From contig JBBRQD010000072.1 of NCBI GenBank assembly GCA_038227045.1, positions 1 to 29,676 on the forward strand: a stretch of DNA of 29,676 nucleotides, in the 5' to 3' direction. Every line of letters starts with the position of its first letter. Within the stretch, counting starts at the first letter, position 1. This document shows positions 13,822 through 20,682 of this stretch, one piece after another. This DNA is from JANXLS01 sp038227045. GTDB taxonomy: Bacteria; Planctomycetota; SZUA-567; H5-PLA8. The notes beneath the pieces are model-generated. The model was not told the DNA's origin. It saw only the letters and a program-made list of their open reading frames with translations, and did no database searches. A program made the translations under genes and the position numbers.

Positions 13822-14658
13822 ATGCAATTGCACCAGGCCCGCAGGGCGAATTTGTCGAACAAGAAGAAGACGCGTGTCGGTCGCGGTCCGGGCAGCGGCT
13901 TGGGCAAGACGGCTGGCCGCGGCATCAAGGGTGCGACGTCGCGCTCCGGTTATGCGATGAAGGTGACGTACGAAGGCGGCCAGATGCCGATCTTCCGACG
14001 CCTGCCGAAACGCGGCTTCCGCAACGGCCGATTCAAGGTCACGTTCGTGGTGATCAACGTCGGCGATCTGTCGGTGTTTCCGGCGGGCAGCAGCGTGGGC
14101 ATCCAGGAATTGCGCGACAAGGGCCTCGCGTACGGCACGAAGGGCACGCCGATCAAGGTTCTCGGCGAAGGCGAATTGACCGTCAAGCTGTTGGTCACGG
14201 CCGACGCGTTCAGCAAGAGCGCGATTGAAAAGATTCAGAAAGCGGGCGGCACGGCGACATGGATCGACGGCGCGCCCAAGAAGAAGGCTCCGAATTTCAA
14301 GCGGATCGACGCGGAAAAGAAGCAGGCCGAGAAGTCCAAGGCCGCTGCCGCGAAGCCTGAAGTCAAGGCTGCCGAAGGCAAGCCGGCTGAAGCGAAGGCG
14401 GTAGATGCGAAGCCAGCGAAAGCCGAGCACAAAGCCGAAGAGACGAAGGCGCCTGCCAAAGCCGAGCACGAGGCGAAGGCTCCGGCGAAGGCCGAGCACA
14501 AAGCCGAAAACGCCAAAGTCGAGCATAAGGCTGAACCAGCCAAAGCGACAAACAAGCATGACGCGCCGACCGGCGAACACAAGGCTGAAGTCGCGAAAGC
14601 GGCCAAGGGTCACACGGGCGGAAAAGGCAAGGCCGGCGATGTTCCGGAAAAGCACTAA
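13822..14658 (+). CDS. rplO: Ribosomal protein L15 (uL15) with long Lys/Ala/Glu repeat tail
   Basis: The 278-residue product contains the family opening MQLHQARRANLSNKKKTRVG and GRGPGSGLGKTAGRGIKG, then GGQMPIFRRLPKRGF and the C-terminal SKSAIEKIQKAGGTATWI, ending the normal body near residue 150. L15 is a late assembly protein close to the exit-tunnel side. The remaining roughly 125 residues repeat KAEHKAE/APAKAEHKAE-type units, highly charged and probably helical or disordered. The ATG at 13822 follows GAGAGG; an upstream in-frame start at 13795 lies inside a hairpin and is unlikely. Confidence 0.95.
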   Translation: MQLHQARRANLSNKKKTRVGRGPGSGLGKTAGRGIKGATSRSGYAMKVTYEGGQMPIFRRLPKRGFRNGRFKVTFVVINVGDLSVFPAGSSVGIQELRDKGLAYGTKGTPIKVLGEGELTVKLLVTADAFSKSAIEKIQKAGGTATWIDGAPKKKAPNFKRIDAEKKQAEKSKAAAAKPEVKAAEGKPAEAKAVDAKPAKAEHKAEETKAPAKAEHEAKAPAKAEHKAENAKVEHKAEPAKATNKHDAPTGEHKAEVAKAAKGHTGGKGKAGDVPEKH

Positions 14659-14723
14659 ATCAGTTTCTTTTCGCCGCGTTTCACTGTATACATTTATGCT
14701 CTGAATCGCTGTGCGAAAATTCA

Positions 14724-14742
14724 GGCGGAGCGCCGCTCCGCC
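14724..14742. repeat. Hairpin between rplO and secY
   Basis: GGCGGAGC and GCTCCGCC form a perfect 8-bp stem with a 3-nt loop. A related but imperfect word pair (GGGGCGGCGCTCC) follows at about 14764-14776. Confidence 0.8.
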
Positions 14743-14802
14743 ACTTGTTGTACTGTTTTGAACGGGGCGGCGCTCCGTTCTACTTACTTTTGAGGATCAG
14801 GC

Positions 14803-16143
14803 ATGTTCTCGGCATTCGCCAACATCGCCAAAATTCCCGATCTTCGCAGAAAGACCCTGGTGACACTGGGACTGCTGGTCCTGTGCCGCGTGGGCGTGTT
14901 CATCCCTCTTCCGGGTGTCAACCTGGACACGGTGACGGGCATGCTGAAAGACCAAAAGGGTTCCGGTTTCTCCGAATTTCTGGGCGTTTTGGACATGTTC
15001 TCCGGCGGCGGTTTGAAAAAGATGTCCATTTTTGCATTGGGCATCATGCCCTACATCTCCGCCTCCATTATTTTTCAGCTCTTGAGCGCCATCATTCCGG
15101 CGCTTCAAAAAGTGGCCAAAGAAGGCGAAAGCGGACGGCGCAAAATAACGCAGTGGACGCGTTATGCCGGCGTCCTGCTGTGCATCGTCCAGGCCGCCAT
15201 CATCTGTTCGACTCTGCTGAGCAGCAATCCAAACGGCCAGCCGATGGTCACCATGTCGCATTGGTCGTTCATGCTGAGTTCCTGCGTCATTCTCACGACC
15301 GGCACGTGTTTCCTGATGTGGCTGGGCGATCAGATTGACGAGTTTGGCTTGGGCAATGGCGTTTCGTTGATCATCCAGATCGGAATTTTGTCGCGTCTTC
15401 CGGCCGCGCTTGGCAGCATTGTGTCGCGCTTCGACACGTCGCTGGACGCCGCGGAATCGTCGAAGATCGGGCCGAGCCATATCTTCATTCTGCTGTCGTT
15501 GTTCCTGCTGATGGTCATGGCGGTCGTCTTCGTGACGCAGGCGGAACGGCGCATTCCGATGCAGACGCCCAAGCGTTCGCGCATTGGGTTCAAACAGCAG
15601 CATTTCCTTCCGTTAAAATTGAATGCGTCGGGCGTAATTGCGATCATCTTTGCGAACTCGCTGATCGTCTTGCCGAGTTTGTTGAGCGCATCGAGCTGGG
15701 GGTGGATGCGTGAATTCACCGGCTTCTTCGCGCGCGGATCGTTCATGTATGTCACGCTTGAAGTCAGTTTGATCATCTTCTTCTCGTACTTCTACACGGC
15801 GGTGCTGTTCGACCCCAAGGAGCACGCGGAGAACTTCAAGCAGTACGGCATGTTCATTCCGGGCATTCGGCCGGGCAACGACACGCGCGATTATCTCGAG
15901 AGCGTGATGAATCGAATCACGCTTGCGGGCGCCGTGTTCATTGCGATCATTGCGATGGTGCCGCAGATCATTCAAAACACGATGAAGGTAAGCGACCAGA
16001 TCTCGGACTTCTTCGGCGGCACGGGATTGCTGATCGTCGTCGGCGTGGCGCTGGACGTGGTCAACCGCATCGAATCGCACTTGTTGATGGAACGCTACGA
16101 AGGCTTCATGAAGGGCGGCGGAAAGATCAAGGGCCGGCGGTAA
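14803..16143 (+). CDS. secY: Protein translocase subunit SecY
   Basis: The 446-residue product is the channel of the Sec translocon in the inner membrane, normally with ten transmembrane helices, which the hydrophobic pattern supports. The first helix and plug region read LCRVGVFIPLPGVNLD and FSGGGLKKMSIFALGIMPYI. Other hallmarks are the EGESGRRKITQWTRY loop, EFGLGNGVSLII, QAERRIPMQ and the C-terminal FIPGIRPGNDTRDYLESVMN. GAGGA lies six nt before the ATG at 14803. Its place after rplO and before adk and map is the classical spc-operon order. Confidence 0.98.
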   Translation: MFSAFANIAKIPDLRRKTLVTLGLLVLCRVGVFIPLPGVNLDTVTGMLKDQKGSGFSEFLGVLDMFSGGGLKKMSIFALGIMPYISASIIFQLLSAIIPALQKVAKEGESGRRKITQWTRYAGVLLCIVQAAIICSTLLSSNPNGQPMVTMSHWSFMLSSCVILTTGTCFLMWLGDQIDEFGLGNGVSLIIQIGILSRLPAALGSIVSRFDTSLDAAESSKIGPSHIFILLSLFLLMVMAVVFVTQAERRIPMQTPKRSRIGFKQQHFLPLKLNASGVIAIIFANSLIVLPSLLSASSWGWMREFTGFFARGSFMYVTLEVSLIIFFSYFYTAVLFDPKEHAENFKQYGMFIPGIRPGNDTRDYLESVMNRITLAGAVFIAIIAMVPQIIQNTMKVSDQISDFFGGTGLLIVVGVALDVVNRIESHLLMERYEGFMKGGGKIKGRR

Positions 16144-16150
16144 ACTGCTC

Positions 16151-16270
16151 ATTTGTCATTTTTGATTTGTCATTTGTGATTTGTCATTTTGAACGGTCGG
16201 CGTTTTTGAAAGTCGGTGCCGGTTCAATGACAAATAACAAATAACAAATGACAAATGCCAAATGACAAAT
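16151..16270. repeat. AT-rich inverted repeat of ATTTGTC words (secY-adk spacer)
   Basis: The left arm (16151-16194) is a series of ATTTGTCATT-like words, and the right arm (16222-16270) a series of ATGACAAAT-like words. They are complementary over about 44 nt with small differences, around a GC-richer centre. It is a short-word palindrome that fills almost the whole spacer. Confidence 0.85.
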
Positions 16271-16301
16271 AAATCGTACCTGGCATACAGGATTAAAAAC
16301 G

Positions 16302-17003
16302 ATGCCCGACAAACGGTACGTGCTGCTTGGGCCGCCGGGGGCGGGCAAGGGAACTCAGGGCGAGCGGCTGTGCGCGGAATTGTCGATTCCGCGTTTGGCG
16401 ACGGGCGATTTGTTGCGTGCGGCGGTGGCGAATCAGACTCCGGTGGGGCTGGCCGTCAAGCCGTACATGGAATCGGGCAAGCTGGTGCCGGATCAAGTCG
16501 TGATCGACGTGCTGATGGAAGCGGTCGAAACGGCGAAGAAGGCTCATCCGGGCGGGTATGTGCTGGATGGCTTTCCGCGCACGTTCCGCCAGGCAGAAGC
16601 GCTCGAAAAAGTATTGAAGAAGCGCAAGGAAAAGATCGATCTGGTGATTCTGATCGACACGCCGGACGAAGTGATCCAAGGCCGGTTGTCGCAGCGCCGC
16701 AGTTGTCCCGATCCGTTGTGCGGAGCGGTATACAATTTGACGGGCAAGCCGCCGAAGAAAGAAAACGTCTGCGATTTGTGCGGGAAGCAGTTGATTATTC
16801 GCGAGGACGACCGTCCGGAAACGATTCGGGTGCGGCAGCAGCAGTATTGGCACGACACGGCGCCGCTGGTCGATTTTTACGAACGGCGCGGGATGTTGTG
16901 TTCGGTGCCGGGAAGCGGATCGCTGGAGGAAGTGGCGGCGCTGATTTTGCAGGCAGCCCGGTCGATTGAGGCGGGAGGCCGGAAGAAGGCGTTGAGAAAA
17001 TAA
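16302..17003 (+). CDS. adk: Adenylate kinase
   Basis: The 233-residue product interconverts ATP plus AMP and two ADP. The P-loop is GPPGAGKGTQ (residues 10-19), the AMP-binding segment includes ATGDLLR, GYVLDGFPRT is the family signature, and REDDRPETIRVR closes the lid. The lid carries four cysteines (135, 140, 157, 160), as in zinc-binding adenylate kinases, but the first pair is spaced CxxxxC instead of the usual CxxC. A poorly placed AGG precedes the ATG at 16302. Location between secY and map is standard. Confidence 0.97.
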   Translation: MPDKRYVLLGPPGAGKGTQGERLCAELSIPRLATGDLLRAAVANQTPVGLAVKPYMESGKLVPDQVVIDVLMEAVETAKKAHPGGYVLDGFPRTFRQAEALEKVLKKRKEKIDLVILIDTPDEVIQGRLSQRRSCPDPLCGAVYNLTGKPPKKENVCDLCGKQLIIREDDRPETIRVRQQQYWHDTAPLVDFYERRGMLCSVPGSGSLEEVAALILQAARSIEAGGRKKALRK

Positions 17004-17012
17004 GAGTTCAGG

Positions 17013-17078
17013 GACCAAGGTTCAGAATTCGGAGCGTTTCGCACGAGGCGAAACGGCCTCGGGTTTTGAACCTTGGTC
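17013..17078. repeat. Nested inverted repeat between adk and map
   Basis: The outer stem GACCAAGGTTCA (17013-17024) / TGAACCTTGGTC (17067-17078) is perfect over 12 bp, and an inner stem CGTTTCG (17035-17041) / CGAAACG (17049-17055) lies inside it. The structure ends about 20 nt before the map start, covering the region just ahead of its ribosome binding site. Confidence 0.85.
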
Positions 17079-17098
17079 TTTGAACGGAGTGGTATTCA

Positions 17099-17878
17099 GT
17101 GGCTCAGAATCTGTATTCAGAACGCCAGATCGCGATGATCCGCGAGTCCGGAAAGATCGTCGCGCAGTGCCTGGAGGCAATCCGGTTGCTGGCGGTTCCG
17201 GGATCGACGACGCGCAAGATGGACCAGGCGGTAGGCGAGATCATCGCGCGCCGGGGAGCGAAGTCGCCGTTCATGGGCTACCAGTTTCCGGGGAAGAAGC
17301 CTTTTCCCGCGAACCTCTGCGCATCGGTGAACGATTGCGTGGTGCATGGCGTGCCGAACGATGCGTTGCTGGTGGAAGGCGATTTGGTGTCGATCGACGT
17401 GGGCGTGACGCTGAACGGATACATCGGCGATTCGGCCTGGACGTTCGCGATCGGCGAACCGGATCCGGCGGCGAAGAGATTGTTGACGGCGGGCGAAGAG
17501 TCGTTGTGGGCGGGAATCGAAGCGGCGCGGCCTCGGGGCAAGATCAACGACATCGCGCGCGCGGTTCAAACGCTGGTCGAAGGGCGCGGGTATTCGGTGG
17601 TGCGCGAGTTTGTGGGACATGGGGTGGGGCAGGCGTTGCACGAGGAGCCGCAGGTTCCCAATTACGTGGATGCCAACGCCACGGCGTTGATTTTGAATAA
17701 GCCGCTGAAACCCGGCATGGTGATCGCGATCGAGCCGATGGTGAACGAAGGTTTGGCGGAAGTAAAGTCGGACGAAGGCATGTGGCCGGTGCTGACGAAA
17801 GACGGAAGCCGTTCGGTGCACTTCGAGCATACGGTCGCGATACTGAATGACCGGATTGAGATTTTGACGTTGCCGTGA
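17099..17878 (+). CDS. map: Methionine aminopeptidase, type I
   Basis: The 259-residue product removes the initiator methionine from new proteins, using two metal ions. The start is GTG at 17099, nine nt after GGAG (17086-17089). Metal ligands are visible: Asp100 (SIDVGV), Asp111 (GYIGDSAW), His174 (VGHGVGQ), Glu212 (AIEPM) and Glu243 (HFEHTVAI), with the substrate-binding His83 in VNDCVVHG. The lack of a long N-terminal zinc-finger extension fits the short bacterial type Ia form. It is the last gene of the first operon segment before a new promoter. Confidence 0.97.
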   Translation: MAQNLYSERQIAMIRESGKIVAQCLEAIRLLAVPGSTTRKMDQAVGEIIARRGAKSPFMGYQFPGKKPFPANLCASVNDCVVHGVPNDALLVEGDLVSIDVGVTLNGYIGDSAWTFAIGEPDPAAKRLLTAGEESLWAGIEAARPRGKINDIARAVQTLVEGRGYSVVREFVGHGVGQALHEEPQVPNYVDANATALILNKPLKPGMVIAIEPMVNEGLAEVKSDEGMWPVLTKDGSRSVHFEHTVAILNDRIEILTLP

Positions 17879-17879
17879 C

Positions 17880-17893
17880 GCCTGAATTCAGGC
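17880..17893. repeat. Perfect 14-nt palindrome after map
   Basis: GCCTGAATTCAGGC directly follows the map stop codon. It is short, has no T-run and may be a spacer palindrome or a weak processing site. Confidence 0.6.
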
Positions 17894-18036
17894 CGATTGA
17901 ACGCGCAATGTGCATGTTTGGGAACGAGAATTGAAGGGCAAAGGCGATTTCGCTGAGCTTGGACGGACAAGAAGTCGGCTCTACGATAGGAATTTTGAAT
18001 ACTTTTGCAATTCGGCAGAATTTTTGCGTTAGGCAG

Positions 18037-18065
18037 TTGACACAGTGTGGGTGGTACATTAGAAT
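18037..18065 (+). promoter_or_regulatory. Strong sigma70-type promoter for infA-rpmJ-rpsM-rpsK-rpsD-rpoA-rplQ
   Basis: A perfect TTGACA (18037-18042), a 17-bp spacer and TAGAAT (18060-18065) make the best promoter match in the window. Transcription would start near 18072, about 77 nt before infA. It implies the second half of the cluster can be expressed apart from secY-adk-map. Confidence 0.75.
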
Positions 18066-18148
18066 ACTCGGCTTCTATAACGGGCGCGAGTCGTTTGAAG
18101 ACGATGCGTTTTGGTATGTTTTTGGAATTTTTTTCCAGACTGTGTGAA

Positions 18149-18364
18149 ATGGCCAAAGAAGACGCAATTCGAGTGGAGGCGATAGTCAAGGAGGCGCTCC
18201 CGAACACGCAGTTCAAGGTGGAACTGCCGAACGGGCACATCATCCTGGCTCACGTTTCCGGTAAAATGCGCATGAATTTCATCAAGATTTTGCCCGGCGA
18301 CAAAGTGACGGTTGAAATGTCTCCTTATGATTTGACCAAGGGGCGCATCGTTTTCCGCGGGTAG
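18149..18364 (+). CDS. infA: Translation initiation factor IF-1
   Basis: The 71-residue product binds the A site of the 30S subunit during initiation. MAKEDAIRVEAIVKEALPNT, FKVELPNGHIILAHVSGKMR and LPGDKVTVEMSPYDLTKGRI give a full S1-like OB fold. The ATG at 18149 is chosen because the family starts with MAKED. No stop separates it from an upstream in-frame ATG at 18104 (MRFGMFLEFFSRLCE), which lies downstream of the predicted transcription start, so a 15-residue hydrophobic extension cannot be excluded. The 18149 start has no clear ribosome binding site. Confidence 0.96.
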   Translation: MAKEDAIRVEAIVKEALPNTQFKVELPNGHIILAHVSGKMRMNFIKILPGDKVTVEMSPYDLTKGRIVFRG

Positions 18365-18464
18365 TTGTTCAGGGCAAGGCAGGATCGAAATGTTGGACGA
18401 GGCCGCGGCTTTGTCCGGTTTAGAAACAAAACGTTGGACTTAGAAAAAAAGCGGAGCAGAGCAC

Positions 18465-18578
18465 ATGAAAGTCAGACCGTCCGTCAAGCGCAGATGCGAG
18501 AATTGCAAGATTGTCCGCCGCAAAGGCCGTCTGCGGGTGATTTGCACCGACCCGCGCCATAAGATGCGCCAGGGCTAA
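18465..18578 (+). CDS. rpmJ: Ribosomal protein L36 (bL36), zinc type
   Basis: The 37-residue product starts at ATG 18465, eight nt after GGAG (18453-18456), and ends at TAA 18576-18578. MKVRPSVKRRCENCKIVRRK and the end CTDPRHKMRQG match the family. The zinc ligands Cys11, Cys14, Cys27 and His32 are all present. It sits in its classical place between infA and rpsM. Confidence 0.97.
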   Translation: MKVRPSVKRRCENCKIVRRKGRLRVICTDPRHKMRQG

Positions 18579-18581
18579 AAG

Positions 18582-18598
18582 CAGAATTCGGAATTCTG
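18582..18598. repeat. Perfect palindrome between rpmJ and rpsM
   Basis: CAGAATTC and GAATTCTG are separated by one G. A further GAATTC-like word follows. It has no T-run attached to the stem, although TTCTTTT occurs a few bases later, so it could act as a weak terminator. Confidence 0.65.
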
Positions 18599-18655
18599 AA
18601 TTCTTTTAAATGAATCGACTGAAATTCAATAAGACAGGAAAGGTAAAACAAGCAA

Positions 18656-19072
18656 ATGCCTCGAATAATGGGCGTGGACATTCCCACTGAAAAGCGCATC
18701 GATATTTCGTTGCAATATCTTTACGGAGTGGGCTCGTACCGCGCGAAGCAGATTCTGGCCGAGACCGGCATCAAGCCGGAGACGCGCGCCCGCGACCTCA
18801 AGGACGACGAGATCGCCCGCATTGCCGCGTTTATCGACAAGAATTACAACGACGAAGTGACCAAGGACGGCCGCTCCGGGCCGGTTGAAGGCGCGTTGCG
18901 CCGCAAGGTTCAGCAGGCGATTTTGCGCTTGAAGAAAATCAATTGTTTCCGCGGAACGCGCCACATCAAGGGCTTGCCGTGCCGGGGTCAGCGCACGCAA
19001 ACCAACGCGCGCACCCGAAAGGGCAAGAAGAAGACAGTGGCCGTCAAACGCTCAGTCAAAGAAATGCGCTAA
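18656..19072 (+). CDS. rpsM: Ribosomal protein S13 (uS13)
   Basis: The 138-residue product bridges to the large subunit and contacts P-site tRNA. MPRIMGVDIPTEKRIDISLQ, the helix-two-turn-helix YGVGSYRAKQILAETGI and the C-terminal RHIKGLPCRGQRTQTNARTR with GKKKTVAV are standard. Residues about 60-80 (YNDEVTKDGRSGPVEGALRR) are longer than the usual loop, which accounts for a length above the usual 120. AGGAAAGG lies 12 nt upstream of the ATG. Confidence 0.97.
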   Translation: MPRIMGVDIPTEKRIDISLQYLYGVGSYRAKQILAETGIKPETRARDLKDDEIARIAAFIDKNYNDEVTKDGRSGPVEGALRRKVQQAILRLKKINCFRGTRHIKGLPCRGQRTQTNARTRKGKKKTVAVKRSVKEMR

Positions 19073-19084
19073 TATTGTCGTACC

Positions 19085-19112
19085 GCCGGCCCATCCATCG
19101 ATTGGGGCCGGC
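19085..19112. repeat. Hairpin between rpsM and rpsK
   Basis: GCCGGCCC (19085-19092) pairs with GGGCCGGC (19105-19112). Two more GCCGGC words follow (about 19128-19156). No T-run is present. Confidence 0.75.
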
Positions 19113-19186
19113 CAAAATCAGTCCCATGCCGGCATCCTTCGAATGTTGGGCCGGCAGCACATAAGCAGCTTAAGGCGGAGTTAGAA

Positions 19187-19570
19187 ATGGCTAAGGCGTA
19201 CAAGAAGAAAAAGGTCAAACGAAGCGTGGTTCGCGGCGTGGCGCATGTTCAGGCGACGTTTAACAACACGATCATTTCGATCACCGATACCAACGGCGAC
19301 ACGCTGTGCTGGGATTCGGCCGGCACGGTGAAGTTCAAGGGCGCGCGCAAGAGCACGCCATTCGCCGCTCAGCGCACTGCGGAAGCCTGCGCCGAAAAGG
19401 CGATCAAGATGGGCATGAAGGAAGTCGAAGTGCGCATCAAGGGACCGGGTTCGGGCCGCGAATCGGCGATCCGCGGCATGCAGGCCGCCGGCCTGAATGT
19501 GCGCGCGATCGAGGACGTCACGCCGTTGCCGCATAACGGCTGCCGCCCGCGCAAACGCCGCCGCGTGTGA
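19187..19570 (+). CDS. rpsK: Ribosomal protein S11 (uS11)
   Basis: The 127-residue product lies on the platform near the mRNA exit. RGVAHVQATFNNTIISITDT, KGARKSTPFAAQRTAE, VRIKGPGSGRESAIRGMQAA and DVTPLPHNGCRPRKRRRV are canonical. GGAG lies seven nt before the ATG. Length is typical. Confidence 0.98.
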   Translation: MAKAYKKKKVKRSVVRGVAHVQATFNNTIISITDTNGDTLCWDSAGTVKFKGARKSTPFAAQRTAEACAEKAIKMGMKEVEVRIKGPGSGRESAIRGMQAAGLNVRAIEDVTPLPHNGCRPRKRRRV

Positions 19571-19578
19571 TCCAACGA

Positions 19579-19627
19579 AATGCTGAGGAATTTGTCAGCA
19601 TTATGGACTCGGTATTCAGCATTTTTT
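19579..19627 (+). promoter_or_regulatory. Candidate alternative hairpin or terminator between rpsK and rpsD
   Basis: AATGCTGA (19579-19586) can pair with either of two identical TCAGCATT words, at 19595-19602 or 19616-19623. The second is followed directly by a run of T (19622-19627). Pairing with the far copy would make a weak rho-independent terminator and pairing with the near copy would disrupt it, which is the layout of an attenuator. The stem is short and AT-rich, so this is tentative. Confidence 0.4.
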
Positions 19628-19820
19628 ATTCATTCAAAGTCCGCACGGTAATTAGCGCGTCGCGTCTTCCGGCTTTGAATGCGAACAATGAGAAGACGGG
19701 CCGAACGATCGCGATTCAATTCGCGCGGGGCCGCCGGTAAACGACAATGCGCAGCGTGGTTCGCGGGATTTCTTTTCACTGAAAAGGCCCGCCGCGCAAC
19801 TTGAAAAACGGAGTGATCGA

Positions 19821-20447
19821 ATGGGTCGTTATACTGGACCGAAATGCCGGTTGTGCCGCCGCGAAGGCATGAAGCTCTTTTTAAAGGGCGTCCGCTGCGA
19901 ATCCGAAAAATGCGCGATCGCGCGACGCGATTATCCGCCCGGCAACGTCAATGTGCGCCGCGGCAAAGTGTCGTCGTACGGCGAGGGTCTGCGCGAAAAG
20001 CAGAAGGTCAAGCGCTTCTACGGCGTGTATGAAGAACAATTCCGCCGCTATTTCGCTCTGGCGACCGGCAGCAAGGGCAACACCGGCGAAACGCTGATGA
20101 CGCTCTTCGAACGCCGGCTCGACAACGTGGTGTTCAAACTCGGCTGGGCGGTGTCCCGCGCCGAAGCGCGCCAGGTGATCGTGCACGGACATATCAACGT
20201 GAACGGCAAACGCGTCAATGTGCCCAGCTATTCGATTTCAAAAGACGACGAAATCAAAGCGCGCCCGAACGGGCAGAGCCAGAAGCGCGTCAAGGCGCGC
20301 TTCGACGAAACCAAGGGGCGTCAATGCCCGTCCTGGATCGTGGCCGACGCCGATGGAATGGGTGCCAAAGTAATTGGGTTGCCGACCCGCGAGGACGTTT
20401 CAATTCCGATCCAGGAACAGTTGATCGTCGAATTGTTGTCCAAGTAA
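19821..20447 (+). CDS. rpsD: Ribosomal protein S4 (uS4), zinc type
   Basis: The 208-residue product nucleates 30S assembly and in E. coli represses the alpha operon. The N-terminus has four cysteines (Cys9, Cys12, Cys26, Cys31 in CRLCRREG and VRCESEKCAI), the zinc-binding form. The S4 RNA-binding domain includes RRLDNVVFKLGWAVSRAEAR and QVIVHGHINVNGKRVNVPSY. GGAG lies seven nt before the ATG. The 250-bp spacer upstream holds the two-way hairpin but no clear alpha-type pseudoknot was recognised. Confidence 0.97.
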   Translation: MGRYTGPKCRLCRREGMKLFLKGVRCESEKCAIARRDYPPGNVNVRRGKVSSYGEGLREKQKVKRFYGVYEEQFRRYFALATGSKGNTGETLMTLFERRLDNVVFKLGWAVSRAEARQVIVHGHINVNGKRVNVPSYSISKDDEIKARPNGQSQKRVKARFDETKGRQCPSWIVADADGMGAKVIGLPTREDVSIPIQEQLIVELLSK

Positions 20448-20456
20448 AGTATGTGT

Positions 20457-20480
20457 GGGACGGGTTCCATTGCCCGTCCC
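20457..20480. repeat. Hairpin after rpsD
   Basis: GGGACGGG (20457-20464) pairs with CCCGTCCC (20473-20480) around eight bases. It is followed by GCGAAAAATATT and no T-run, so it is not a standard terminator. The rest of the 235-bp rpsD-rpoA spacer has an imperfect GAGCCG/CGGCTC pair and no gene. Confidence 0.7.
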
Positions 20481-20682
20481 GCGAAAAATATTACGCAGCA
20501 GAGCCGCTCCGTTCAACGCGTGCGGCTCGAAAGGTTCCGATACCGATTGTCGCGCGGATGCGGCGCAGGTCAGGAGCCTTGGGATGTGACGAAGCCTCTC
20601 CGCGTTTGACCCGGCAACTTCCTCTGCCGTTTGGTCGAATGGCTTCGCCAGCCGAAAATCAAGAGGAACGCGAGGACTATCC

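Noticed and set aside
17959..18147. Short 62-codon plus-strand frame before infA
   Set aside because: It spans the best promoter of the window, has no ribosome binding site and shows no family resemblance.
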